Below are positions 50,356 through 59,244 of a stretch of 64,000 bases of DNA, piece by piece (position 1 is the stretch's first letter; each line of letters begins with the position of its first letter). The position numbers were made by a program, and so were the translations under genes. The stretch spans positions 8,516 to 72,515 of the forward strand of contig CAYNBT010000003.1 of the NCBI GenBank assembly GCA_964396025.1, given 5' to 3'. The notes under the pieces were generated by a model, which searched no databases, was not told the DNA's origin, and saw only the letters and a program-made list of their open reading frames with translations. Source of the DNA: CAYNBT01 sp964396025. GTDB taxonomy: Bacteria > Patescibacteriota > WWE3 > UBA101185 > UBA10185.

Positions 50356-52908
50356 ATGAACTTATATTTGTATTACGTAGCATTGCCTCTAATTCTTATA
50401 GTGTTTTTGGTAGTAGTAATAGTGCGTCGCAGTAGAAAATCCGGTGGAGATTTGATTGTACCCCTTACCGAAGGAGTGATCTTGGAAATTAAAGTGCCAA
50501 AGACTGATGAATTACATACGGAGCGTAACGGACCTTTGGCTGCTCAACAGATGTTTGCTTCGCTTCATGGGCTGCTTCATGAAGATTATCTTAAGCAGGA
50601 ACATTTTTCATTTGAGATTGCATCTTCAGGTACAACGGGAATCAGGTTTTATGTTGCAGTTCCAAGACACATCGTTACTTTTTTGGAAAGCCAGATCTAT
50701 GCCCAATATCCTACAGCGCAGATAACTGAGGTTCCGGATTATACTGGCAATATTTCTCAGAGTGATCATGTAGATGCATCTCGTTTAACATTAACAAAAG
50801 AGCAATTTTTTCCTATAAAAACATTTAGAGACTTTGAAGTCGACCCGCTTTCTTCCATTACTTCAGCCTTAACGCAAGTAATGGGGGAGGAGCAACTATG
50901 GTTCCAACTTTTGGTTCGTCCTGTTGCCGATGTATGGCAAAAAGAGGGCTATGACTATGTTAATTCTATTAGATCAGGCGATGCATTCAAGCCAAAATCA
51001 CCAGGTATAGGCGGAACTGTTGTAAACATATTCTCTAGCATCCTCTTAGAACTTTTGCATGTGTTGGCTGATATACCAAGAGCAGTGCTTATAGGAAATC
51101 CTACAACAGGCGTACGCCCGGGAAGTAATGCAGGGCCTCCACCCAAGGAAGAAAAGCGAGTTCAACTAACTCCTAGTCAGGATTTGGAGTTAACGTCTAT
51201 TGAGGAGAAGCTTACCTCAATGGGCTTTGAAGTGAACATTCGATTTGTATCTTCGGGAGTTGATCCTGATCGTGTAAGGAGCAACTTACGTTCCTTGGCT
51301 GCATCATTTAGACAATTCTCAACCGCGCATCTTAATGCCTTTCAAAACTCTGGTTCAAGTGAAACTAACGCTGTGCTCGAAGAGTACAAGTCACGAACAT
51401 TTAATTCCACAACCTCTTACGTGCTTTCTATAGACGAATTAGGCTCAACATTTCACTTGCCTTCGCAAAACGTGGAAACCCCAAACATCGACTGGATCTT
51501 TTCCAAGAAAGCTGAGCCCCCAGCATCATTACCGGTCAAAGATTGTACTTTTATTGGTGAGACTATTTTTAGAAGCCAGCGTGTAAAATTTGGAATTAAA
51601 AATGGTGACGACAGGCTACGTCACATGTACTTGATCGGAAAATCTGGTACTGGTAAGTCCACGCTGTTTCAAACCTTAATTACTCAAGATATCCAAAATG
51701 GAGCTGGTGTAGGTGTCTTGGATCCTCATGGAGAGTTAGTAGAGGATATTTTAAATTACATACCTGATCACAGAATCAACGATGTTATATTAATAGACCC
51801 TTCTGACACAGAACGCCCCGTAGGCTTAAATCTGCTAGAGATCGAGGATCAATCTCAAAAAAACCTTATGGCATCTAATCTAATCTCTGCCATAAAGGTG
51901 CATTTTGATTATTCTTGGGGACCTAGACTTGAGTACTTGCTTAACTATGCTGTGCTAACACTTCTTGAGGTACCAGGAACTTCTATGTTGGGTATAACGA
52001 GACTTTTGGGTGACAAAAACTATAGAAACTACATACTGCACCAAGTTAAAGATCCTGTGGTTTTGGAGTTTTGGGAAAAAGAGTACAAAGAAATGAGTGG
52101 AAATCAGAAATTAGTTACAGAAGCCATTGCACCTATTCAAAATAAAATTAACAGATTTTTGTCTTCAACCACTATTAGAAACATTTTAGGCCAAAGAAAA
52201 TCAACTGTTGATATTTGGGACGCAATGAATTCGGGTAAGATTTTGTTGATGAACCTGTCAAAGGGTAAGATAGGGGAGGACAATGCAAACTTGTTGGGAG
52301 CACTTTTAGTATCAAGAATTCAGTTTATGGCATTACAAAGAGCCAAGTTAGCTCCACAAGAGCGCAGACCTTTCTACTTATATGTAGATGAGTTTCAGAA
52401 TTTTGCAGGCGGAAGCTTTGAATCTATTTTGTCAGAATCGCGTAAATATAAGTTGGGTTTATATCTAACTCATCAATACACTTCTCAGCTTCCTGACCAG
52501 CTATTGCAGGCAGTGTTTGGTAACGTCGGAACGATTGCGTCATTTTCGCTTGGTGCTCCAGACGCAAAAGTTTTAGCAAATGAATATGCGCCGTACTTTG
52601 ATCAGCAGGATATCATTTCGCTAGACAGGTTTCATATCTATATCAAGATGATGATTGATGGAATGACATCCAAGCCTTTTTCAGCTAGAATTTTATTACC
52701 TTGGAAACCTGACGAGGCTATTGTTCCAAAAACCTCAAACAAAGAGCAAGCTATTGCTCAAAGCAGAGAACGCTACGGAACAGACCGCGCCATGGTAGAA
52801 GATGTTATCAGACGTTGGATTGAACGCCAGTTTGATAAGGGTGCTGCAATTGCCGAAGAAAAGCAGCCTAAAAAGGAGAGTGTCCCTGGGCAAATCGAAA
52901 ATCTGTAA
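50356..52908 (+). CDS. VirD4/TraG-like coupling ATPase with membrane anchor
   Basis: An 850-aa AAA-type ATPase. One N-terminal membrane helix (YYVALPLILIVFLVVVIV), a long unassigned region to about residue 400, then the motor: Walker A LIGKSGTGKSTLF at about 425-437, GVLDPHGELVEDIL, Walker B FYLYVDEFQNF at about 668-678, and a TraM-recognition-like end (THQYTSQLP, VGTIASFSLG). Such proteins move DNA or protein through type IV machines. No other T4SS gene is near; single copies like this are common in CPR. ATG 50356 has no SD. Confidence 0.85.
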   Translation: MNLYLYYVALPLILIVFLVVVIVRRSRKSGGDLIVPLTEGVILEIKVPKTDELHTERNGPLAAQQMFASLHGLLHEDYLKQEHFSFEIASSGTTGIRFYVAVPRHIVTFLESQIYAQYPTAQITEVPDYTGNISQSDHVDASRLTLTKEQFFPIKTFRDFEVDPLSSITSALTQVMGEEQLWFQLLVRPVADVWQKEGYDYVNSIRSGDAFKPKSPGIGGTVVNIFSSILLELLHVLADIPRAVLIGNPTTGVRPGSNAGPPPKEEKRVQLTPSQDLELTSIEEKLTSMGFEVNIRFVSSGVDPDRVRSNLRSLAASFRQFSTAHLNAFQNSGSSETNAVLEEYKSRTFNSTTSYVLSIDELGSTFHLPSQNVETPNIDWIFSKKAEPPASLPVKDCTFIGETIFRSQRVKFGIKNGDDRLRHMYLIGKSGTGKSTLFQTLITQDIQNGAGVGVLDPHGELVEDILNYIPDHRINDVILIDPSDTERPVGLNLLEIEDQSQKNLMASNLISAIKVHFDYSWGPRLEYLLNYAVLTLLEVPGTSMLGITRLLGDKNYRNYILHQVKDPVVLEFWEKEYKEMSGNQKLVTEAIAPIQNKINRFLSSTTIRNILGQRKSTVDIWDAMNSGKILLMNLSKGKIGEDNANLLGALLVSRIQFMALQRAKLAPQERRPFYLYVDEFQNFAGGSFESILSESRKYKLGLYLTHQYTSQLPDQLLQAVFGNVGTIASFSLGAPDAKVLANEYAPYFDQQDIISLDRFHIYIKMMIDGMTSKPFSARILLPWKPDEAIVPKTSNKEQAIAQSRERYGTDRAMVEDVIRRWIERQFDKGAAIAEEKQPKKESVPGQIENL

Positions 52909-52940
52909 TTTGCGCAGAATAAATTTATAAAGGAGTACAA

Positions 52941-53768
52941 ATGCAACAAGAACTTTTAGCAAACAAATTGAACAAACTTCATGAGGCGTTATCGCATATT
53001 GAACACCAAATAAAAAAGACAATGCAATATGTTGATGAGCTCAGAAAAGATTCTGAAAGGAAAGATTATTCCGATATTCCCGGTACTTTAGGCCAGTTTG
53101 ATGGTCTTCATATGGTTGCTCAGGATGGGCAAAAATATGAAGTTCCCGCTAATTATGCAGCTAAAAGTAGATTGGTGTTTGGTGATAAGTTGAAGATGAT
53201 TCAAGAAAATGGTGCGAATGTATTCAAGTTGATAGATAAAGTGCCCAGAGAGAAAATAGATGGAATTGTAACCAGAAAAGACGGTAAGTGGTACGTGCTC
53301 TCTCCTGCAGGTTCGTATAAGATCTCTGATACTGCCGCAGAATTTAACAAACTCAATGTAAACGATGAAATACAAGCTTTGCTTCCAAAAGGCAATTACA
53401 CAACGCCTTATGCCGCATTCGACAAACTAAACAAAGGTATTAATGCTCCAGCACCAACAAGCGCTACAACGTCAGCTCCAGCAGCCCCCAAGCCCGCTGT
53501 ACAGCCTGCAAAACCTATTCAGACAGTATCTGCTGCTCCCACGCCTGTGAAGAAGGTAGAGACTGCTACATCACGTCCAAGGCCTGCACCTAAGGCAGCA
53601 ACTCAAAAACCTGCTCCGGCCAAACCCAAGAAAACTTATTCTTCAAGTCCAGCTGCTCCTGCAGAACCAAAGAAGCAGCCAGTGAACGAGCAGGGAACAA
53701 TCTCACTTGGGGATAATAGTGACAACTCTGGGAAAATAACCTCACTTGAGGATTTTGACTTGCGCTGA
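52941..53768 (+). CDS. unknown protein with coiled coil, beta domain and Pro/Ala-rich tail
   Basis: A 275-aa protein. Residues 1-40 form a coiled coil (LNKLHEALSHIEHQIKKTM). Residues 50-160 contain two similar small beta units (YEVPANYAAKSRLVFGDKLKMI; YKISDTAAEFNKLNVNDEIQALL), which look like an internal duplication. Residues 165-255 are Pro/Ala/Lys-rich and disordered, ending in the acidic SLEDFDLR. The SD AAAGGAG is good. The function is unknown; the tail is often a partner-binding linker. Confidence 0.75.
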   Translation: MQQELLANKLNKLHEALSHIEHQIKKTMQYVDELRKDSERKDYSDIPGTLGQFDGLHMVAQDGQKYEVPANYAAKSRLVFGDKLKMIQENGANVFKLIDKVPREKIDGIVTRKDGKWYVLSPAGSYKISDTAAEFNKLNVNDEIQALLPKGNYTTPYAAFDKLNKGINAPAPTSATTSAPAAPKPAVQPAKPIQTVSAAPTPVKKVETATSRPRPAPKAATQKPAPAKPKKTYSSSPAAPAEPKKQPVNEQGTISLGDNSDNSGKITSLEDFDLR

Positions 53769-53785
53769 TATAAATCTTGAGCTGA

Positions 53786-54439
53786 TTATTCTGCCAATTC
53801 TGGAACAGTTTCCTCGATAGAGTCCCTTTTGACGTAGGGTTTAACTTCTTGTCTTTCGGCCTTGAAAATAGGTTCGGAAGATCTAAGCAAAACTTTTATC
53901 TTGTGATCTTTTGCGCCGATAAATGATGCAGTGATTTTCAGGTCGTGTTTTTTTGCCTCATAAAGTTTTCTGATCAACACAGGGTTTTCTAGATGTGCTA
54001 TTTCAAGAGATCTTTTGTCGGTTGTTATTAGTGATACTTGATTTTTTGTAATGTTTACCTCTAATTCATCGCCATGAGATAAACTGTTAGGATCTATTCT
54101 TTTTGAGAGTAGGTTCACTATTACTTCTTCGGTTGTTCCAGGTTCTTTTATTATTATTTTGCCAGATTGATTTTTTTCAACCTTTTTGTTTTTTGCTTGC
54201 TCAAAATTTTTAAGAGCAACTTGATTGATTGGATCGACGTCTAGTATTTTTTTGAAAATCTTTTTTGCTTGTGCAAAATCTTGATTTTGGAGATATGCTC
54301 TGCCAAGTCTCATCATTGCACTTGTATCATCAGGAAGTTTCTCTAGAATCTCAAGGTTTAAATTAATTGCTTCGTCCCAATTTGCTTCTAAAGCAGCCTT
54401 TATTGCTTTTCTATTCAAAACGGCTAAAGTTGTTTGCAT
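53786..54439 (-). CDS. TPR protein of unknown function
   Basis: A 217-aa protein. Two to three tetratricopeptide-like helices fill residues 5-75 (AALEANWDEAINLNLEIL; AMMRLGRAYLQNQDFAQAKKIFKKIL). The rest is a charged linker and a beta-rich domain (GDELEVNITKNQVSLIT). The start is ATG 54439, because TATTTT lies 7 nt upstream on the minus strand and the longer frame to 54526 runs back toward yebC. It is divergent from yebC. Confidence 0.78.
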   Translation of the reverse strand: MQTTLAVLNRKAIKAALEANWDEAINLNLEILEKLPDDTSAMMRLGRAYLQNQDFAQAKKIFKKILDVDPINQVALKNFEQAKNKKVEKNQSGKIIIKEPGTTEEVIVNLLSKRIDPNSLSHGDELEVNITKNQVSLITTDKRSLEIAHLENPVLIRKLYEAKKHDLKITASFIGAKDHKIKVLLRSSEPIFKAERQEVKPYVKRDSIEETVPELAE

Positions 54440-54565
54440 GAGTACGAAAATATCAAATGTGGAGTTTTTGTCAATGCTCACTTTAAGCTCAAGAATACTA
54501 TAGGCATGTCGGTGTAGGGAAGGCAACCGTGGTTAATATAGGCGCAAATATGCTATCATTCATGC

Positions 54566-55126
54566 ATGTCAGGGCACAACAAATGGTCAAAAATTAAAAG
54601 AGAAAAGGCAGTAACTGATTCCAAGAAAAGTCAGATTTTCTCCAAATTAAGTCGTGCAATATCAGTAGCTGCTAAAAAGGGTGGGGGAGATATAAACGCT
54701 AATCATACACTTAGGCTTCAGGTTGAAAAAGCTAAAGAAGCCCGTATGCCTAAGGAAAACATTGAAAAAGCGATAAACAAAGGCACAGGTAAGAGTTCAG
54801 AGTATTCTTTTGAGGAATTGGTTTATGAAGGGTATGGTCCCAGTGGAGTTGCCTTTATGATCCATACGGTGAGCGACAATAAAAATAGAACAGCGGCTGA
54901 GATTAGGACTCTGTTTAGCAAGTTTGGTGGATCACTCGGAGTGTCAGGTAGTACAAGTTATATTTTTGGAAACACCCCCGAATCGCCTTCATTTGAGGTT
55001 GATATAGAGGATGAAGAAATTGCAAGAAAGCTTATAGATTTCTGCGATCTTTTGGACGAGAATGATGATGTGCAAGAAATCTACTCGAATTTCAAACTAT
55101 CAAAAGAACTTGAAGAAAAATTATGA
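54566..55126 (+). CDS. yebC: YebC/PmpR family protein
   Basis: A widely conserved protein that helps translate difficult proline stretches or regulates transcription, depending on species. Signature MSGHNKWSKIKREK, ENIEKAINKGTG and VYEGYGPSGVAFMI. At 186 aa it is shorter than the usual about 240, with the third domain reduced. TATCAT (54554-54559) ends 6 nt before the ATG (leaderless). It overlaps ruvC by 4 nt, the classic yebC-ruvC arrangement. Confidence 0.95.
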   Translation: MSGHNKWSKIKREKAVTDSKKSQIFSKLSRAISVAAKKGGGDINANHTLRLQVEKAKEARMPKENIEKAINKGTGKSSEYSFEELVYEGYGPSGVAFMIHTVSDNKNRTAAEIRTLFSKFGGSLGVSGSTSYIFGNTPESPSFEVDIEDEEIARKLIDFCDLLDENDDVQEIYSNFKLSKELEEKL

Positions 55127-55620
55127 GAATGATGGGAATAGATCCCGGAACTGCCACGACTGGTTACTCTATTGTGGACGTGTCGGATACAAATAATATC
55201 TCGCTGGTTGAAACTAGTGTTATTTTAACTTCTGCAGAGGAGTTGATGCATAATCGCCTGAATATGCTTTATCAAGGCTTGAGCAAAATAGCAAAGCGCA
55301 TGAGTCCCGATGTGATGATTGTTGAGAAGTTATTTTTTAATACGAACATTAAGACTGCAATTACCGTGGGTCAAGCTCGGGGAATTTCTCTATTGGTTGC
55401 ATCCGAACATGACATGGACGTATATGAATATACCGCGCTAGAAGCTAAGAAGTATGTTGCAGGTTACGGCAGAGCCTCCAAGCAAGAGATTCAAGAGGCA
55501 GTGAAGGTGCTTATGAAGTTACCAGAGATCGTAAAGCCCGATGATGCATGTGATGCAGTAGCTATTGTTTTGTGCCATCTAAGTAAATCTGTAGGTGCAT
55601 TTACAGTAAATTCAAAATGA
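55123..55620 (+). CDS. ruvC: Holliday junction resolvase RuvC
   Basis: RuvC cuts Holliday junctions. Catalytic acids are visible: Asp in MGIDPGTATTGYSIV, Glu in IVEKLFF, and the C-terminal pair in DDACDAVAIVLCH. 165 aa is normal. It overlaps yebC (ATGA) and the next membrane gene (ATGA). ruvA/ruvB are not in the window. Confidence 0.96.
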   Translation: MRMMGIDPGTATTGYSIVDVSDTNNISLVETSVILTSAEELMHNRLNMLYQGLSKIAKRMSPDVMIVEKLFFNTNIKTAITVGQARGISLLVASEHDMDVYEYTALEAKKYVAGYGRASKQEIQEAVKVLMKLPEIVKPDDACDAVAIVLCHLSKSVGAFTVNSK

Positions 55621-56411
55621 AATGGTTTGCATTAGTCAAAAAAGCTAAATATATTGCTCAAAGTTTAATTCTTACCTTGCTTCTCTCTTATGCAGCATTT
55701 GGGGGTAAAGTTACAGTTAGCTATTTTCTTCTGCTTTTGTTATATACCTTAGTGTCCACTTACTTTATTCATATTCCAAACATGTCAAAGCACAATTACT
55801 TCTATGTCATTTTGATACCAGTAGAAGTTGTTGTAAGTAGCGTTTTGACTTTCACTTTCTTTCCAAATCTTGGTATACCTATAAAGCTTTTGGCACTCGC
55901 AACTATCTTTGCCTTGAATTATGCTGTTTCTTTAGTAAACAATATATTTCTAGTGATCTATGAGCGGGCTCAGATCTTTCCTTTGTATCGTGCTGCTGTT
56001 ACTTGGAGTCAGATTATTTTGGTTGTTGTGTCGATTCCGCTGTTTGCCGGAATTTATAAAACTTCGTGGAATCCGCTTCTACAAAATTCTGTTTCCGGAA
56101 TTTCTGCGTTTTTGTTTTGTGTTTATACGTATTGGGTCTTAGGTTTCGATAGAGACTACCCAGTTAGAAAGATAGGGGAGAGAGTATTGCTTTCAAGTTA
56201 CGCCTTGTTTGCAGTTGCTTTTTTTGGTTTAAGTTTTTCCTTTTTTCCTTCTGAGACATTTATTCGCTCACTGTTTGTATCTTCCATATTGATGTCAGCC
56301 TTAGGGTATTTACAGAGTCACTACAAGAACCAGCTTGATTCCCGAATAGTGCTAGAGTACGCCAGCATCTCGTTAGTTTTTATGATTTTGACTCTTTTAT
56401 TTCATCCTTAG
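55617..56411 (+). CDS. unknown multi-pass membrane protein
   Basis: A 264-aa protein with about seven to eight hydrophobic helices and short loops (for example FLLLLLYTLVSTYFI, FFPNLGIPIKLLALATIFALNYAV, YALFAVAFFGLSFSFF). No family is recognised. It is translationally coupled to ruvC by a 4-nt overlap and ends just before the long AT-rich region. Confidence 0.7.
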   Translation: MKWFALVKKAKYIAQSLILTLLLSYAAFGGKVTVSYFLLLLLYTLVSTYFIHIPNMSKHNYFYVILIPVEVVVSSVLTFTFFPNLGIPIKLLALATIFALNYAVSLVNNIFLVIYERAQIFPLYRAAVTWSQIILVVVSIPLFAGIYKTSWNPLLQNSVSGISAFLFCVYTYWVLGFDRDYPVRKIGERVLLSSYALFAVAFFGLSFSFFPSETFIRSLFVSSILMSALGYLQSHYKNQLDSRIVLEYASISLVFMILTLLFHP

Positions 56412-56430
56412 TCAGCTTCTCGCAGGTTTT

Positions 56431-56449
56431 TTATTGTTATAACAACAAA
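56431..56449. repeat. 19-bp flanking repeat, left copy
   Basis: TTATTGTTATAACAACAAA, containing the perfect palindrome TTGTTATAACAA (56434-56445). It matches the right copy at 57070-57088 in 18 of 19 bases. Confidence 0.75.
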
Positions 56450-56556
56450 AAGTAAGCATTGTGGATAATTTTTAATATACATTGAGGTAGGGAAGTAGAG
56501 GAGTGGTGTGGGTACAAAAAATACCTATCAAGCTATAGGACTGTGTGCTTATAGCG

Positions 56557-56615
56557 TGTCATACTTTTGCATAAGTAGCTTTGTCATACTTTATTCTGTA
56601 GATCTGTCATATCTT
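56557..56615 (+). repeat. three iteron-like direct repeats
   Basis: TGTCATACTTT (56557-56567), TGTCATACTTT (56582-56592) and TGTCATATCTT (56605-56615), spaced 25 and 23 bp start to start, i.e. about two helical turns. Confidence 0.6.
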
Positions 56616-56837
56616 CCAGAATGCGTCCAGACAGCTGTTTTTGAGCCTTTTGGAGATAGTGCTTGAGAAGCAACACTTTTCAATGCTTAGTTATAAGAAT
56701 AAGCATCTAAATAAAAGAAATAATTAAAGTGAATTACTTAGTATTTATTCTTATTATTTTAATTAATCTAAATTATTATCTCCCCTTGATGCTTATATAT
56801 CCCTAAAAGTATTTTACTCAACAAGATGTCGTTAAAC

Positions 56838-56862
56838 ATACATTATACGACGTCTAATGTAT
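56838..56862. repeat. inverted repeat, possible Xer core site
   Basis: ATACATTA (56838-56845), a 9-nt spacer TACGACGTC, then TAATGTAT (56855-56862). The size is near that of a dif-like site, but the spacer is longer than the usual 6-8 nt. Confidence 0.4.
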
Positions 56863-57069
56863 CCAAGATTTTTACAACTTTCTACTTCCCTCTCTTATAA
56901 TTTCCAGCAAATTTTTTTGTAGGTAATATACACAAAATTAATTAATTTTATTTTTATCTAAAAAATTATCGATTCCCGCCTTCTTAATTACTTCCTATTT
57001 TTATGTTTTCCTGTGCAATTCCCTCACCTTCTTATTTCTAACTAGTTTGCTTCTGCTAAAACCGATTAT

Positions 57070-57088
57070 TTATTGTTATGACAACAAA
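57070..57088. repeat. 19-bp flanking repeat, right copy
   Basis: TTATTGTTATGACAACAAA; it lies about 75 bp upstream of the recombinase promoter. Confidence 0.75.
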
Positions 57089-57161
57089 TAATAGGTGCGA
57101 GGCTCTAGAATGCCCTCCAATCGATTTTCTACAGAAAGGTGGTTAATGATATCATTGAACA

Positions 57162-58145
57162 ATGAATAAAAACCTTGGAAGTCTTCTTGTACGCTACCTT
57201 GAGCATTGTGAAATAGAAAAGAATCTCTCACAGAACACCATCAAGATGTACCATTTCTATCTGTCCGATTTTATCAATTGGGCACAAGCATATTTATCAA
57301 AAGATAATTTAGTTGTTGATGATATTGATTCTGAACTTGTAAAAAAATATCGTTTAGATCTGAATCGTCGTATCAGTTCAAAATCTCATGAGGAGTTTAA
57401 AAAAACTACTCAGAAGACATTCTTGGTTGCATTGCGAGCATTTTTAAAATATCTAATTGTAGAAGAAAACTTAAGCGTAATGTCTCCGGATCAAATTATT
57501 TTGGGAAAACCGGACCCACGCTTGCCAAAGGTATTGGACGAAGATCAGTTAAAAAAGCTTTTTGAGACACAGAATTTAAACAAACGCTCCGGTATGCGTG
57601 ACAGAGCTTTGCTTGAAACACTTTTTAGCACAGGCTTGCGCGTGAGTGAGCTTGTGCATTTGAATATTGGTGACATTAACCTCAACTCCGGTGAGTTTAG
57701 TGTTGTTGGTAAGGGAAGAAAAGTTCGCACAGTGTATTTAAGTTCTTCAGCTAAAGAGTGGCTTAAGAAATACCTTGCAACGCGCCACGATGAGTTTCAA
57801 CCGCTTTTTTTGCGATATAGTGGTAAAAAGATGGATGAGATGGATGTTGACGGTGAGACCCTACGCTTGACTGCAAGAAGCGTTCAGCGCTTGGTAAAGA
57901 AATATGTCTTGCGTGCCGGAATTGCCGTAGACGCCACGCCGCATACCTTGAGGCACAGTTTTGCGACAGGCTTACTTAGAGAGGGTGCGGATTTACGTTC
58001 GGTGCAGGAATTGCTTGGGCACTCCAATGTTTCCACAACACAAATTTATACACACGTCACCAACAAGCAGCTAAGAGATGTTCATAAGAAATTTCATAAA
58101 GATGTAGATTTGGATGGCGAGGTTACATTAAACGACCCTTCGTAA
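57162..58145 (+). CDS. Xer-type tyrosine recombinase
   Basis: A 327-aa site-specific recombinase of the XerC/XerD type. It has an N-terminal SAM-like DNA-binding domain (EIEKNLSQNTIKMYHFYLSDF) and the catalytic residues Arg160 (STGLRVSEL), His261-x-x-Arg264 (HTLRHSF), His in LGHSN and Tyr296 (QIYTHV). It probably resolves chromosome dimers at a dif site, acting alone if no second Xer exists, or it serves a mobile element. TATCAT (57150-57155) ends 6 nt before the ATG (leaderless). The AT-rich repeat region is directly upstream. Confidence 0.92.
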   Translation: MNKNLGSLLVRYLEHCEIEKNLSQNTIKMYHFYLSDFINWAQAYLSKDNLVVDDIDSELVKKYRLDLNRRISSKSHEEFKKTTQKTFLVALRAFLKYLIVEENLSVMSPDQIILGKPDPRLPKVLDEDQLKKLFETQNLNKRSGMRDRALLETLFSTGLRVSELVHLNIGDINLNSGEFSVVGKGRKVRTVYLSSSAKEWLKKYLATRHDEFQPLFLRYSGKKMDEMDVDGETLRLTARSVQRLVKKYVLRAGIAVDATPHTLRHSFATGLLREGADLRSVQELLGHSNVSTTQIYTHVTNKQLRDVHKKFHKDVDLDGEVTLNDPS

Positions 58146-58150
58146 TGCTT

Positions 58151-59239
58151 TCAATGTTTTAGTACTGCCACATCATGCGCTTGTCCCTCAATATGTCCTG
58201 CTTGAGTGATTCTAACGAATTTTGCTTTTGCCCACAGTTCAGTGATATTTTTAGCGCCGCAATAGCTAAAACCGGATCTTACTCCTGCAAGTAACTTGAG
58301 TACAACTTCATCGACAGGGCCTTTGTAGTGAACAAATGCCTCGACACCTTCTATATGCTTGATGTAAAGGGCGCTTTTGTCAATAGAGTCTTTCTTTATC
58401 TGCGAAACTTTTTCGGCTTCGGAGGCTGCCCCATTATATTGTTTGTATAAGACGTCGTTAATTTCGATCAAGTCACCCGGTGCTTCATCTGTGCCTGCAA
58501 AAATTGATCCTGCCATTATGGCGCATGCACCGGCTGCCAGTGCTTTTACTATGTCTCCAGAATTTCTAATCCCCGCCTCTGGAATAAATGTTTTCTTGAA
58601 TTCTTTTGCGGCTTTTGCTATTTCCAATAAACTTTGAAATCCTGGCATTCCGCAACCGGTATTAACTCTGGTTGTGCAAATCGAACCTGAACCTACCCCG
58701 CTGGAAACACAATCTGCACCAGCCTTGTACATATCAACAGCACATTCATAAGTTGCAGCTATTCCGGGCATTAGAGTCACAGTGTTACCAAATTTATTCT
58801 TTAGTGCGGCTATAGCCTCAATATTCTTTTTTAAGTGCCCGTGCGCTACGTCGTTGTGGAGAATGTTTACGCCTGCCTTTACCAGCATTTCTGCTCGTAG
58901 CAAGTATCCATTAGTGCAGCCAATCGCAGCTGCTATGTGTTTAATTCCTGATTTCTTAACTTTGGCAGCGTTTTGCGCCTGAATTTCCGCGGTATCGAAT
59001 CTAGGTAAAACAGCTAATCCGCCCAATTTACCCATTTTTATTGCCATTTCGACTCCCGTGACTTTATCCATTTTTGTGGCAATAAGAGGGATTTTTAATT
59101 TGACCTTGGGGGCCAGAGTTGTGCTTAAATCTATATCTGATCTGGAGTTTATCGGAGAGTGTTGTGGTACAAGTAGTACGTCATCAAATGAAAGTGCTGT
59201 AGGGATATCAAATACGTTTTGTAACGTGTTGTTACTCAC
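58151..59239 (-). CDS. IMP dehydrogenase/GMP reductase family protein, no CBS domains
   Basis: A TIM-barrel enzyme of 362 aa. It begins NVFDIPTALSFDDVLLVPQHS, has the phosphate/active loop GVGSGSICTTRVNTGCGMP with the catalytic cysteine, and later GDIVKALAAGACAIMAGSIFAG. The tandem CBS domains of typical IMPDH are absent, as in GMP reductases and some short IMPDHs, so the exact reaction (IMP to XMP or GMP to IMP) is open. GTG 59239 is favoured; the ATG at 59287 would overlap the upstream gene by 43 nt. Confidence 0.88.
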   Translation of the reverse strand: MSNNTLQNVFDIPTALSFDDVLLVPQHSPINSRSDIDLSTTLAPKVKLKIPLIATKMDKVTGVEMAIKMGKLGGLAVLPRFDTAEIQAQNAAKVKKSGIKHIAAAIGCTNGYLLRAEMLVKAGVNILHNDVAHGHLKKNIEAIAALKNKFGNTVTLMPGIAATYECAVDMYKAGADCVSSGVGSGSICTTRVNTGCGMPGFQSLLEIAKAAKEFKKTFIPEAGIRNSGDIVKALAAGACAIMAGSIFAGTDEAPGDLIEINDVLYKQYNGAASEAEKVSQIKKDSIDKSALYIKHIEGVEAFVHYKGPVDEVVLKLLAGVRSGFSYCGAKNITELWAKAKFVRITQAGHIEGQAHDVAVLKH

Positions 59240-59244
59240 GTATA

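Larger units (their letters stand above)
56412..57161. other. 750-bp AT-rich intergenic region with repeats (origin, terminus or recombination site candidate)
   Basis: No ORF is supported. Contents: a 19-bp repeat with one mismatch, TTATTGTTAT(A/G)ACAACAAA, at 56431-56449 and 57070-57088, each with the palindrome TTGTTATrACAA; TGTGGATAA (a DnaA-box match) near 56460; three iteron-like TGTCATAyyTT repeats at 56557, 56582 and 56605; an 8-bp inverted repeat ATACATTA/TAATGTAT with a 9-nt spacer (56838-56862); and several A/T-only runs. It lies directly before an Xer recombinase and where gene directions begin to converge. Confidence 0.5.

Noticed and set aside
54325..54340. Minus-strand CTGATGA in the TPR gene as a hammerhead core
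   Set aside because: No stem II, GAAA or stem III partners in register; ordinary coding sequence.
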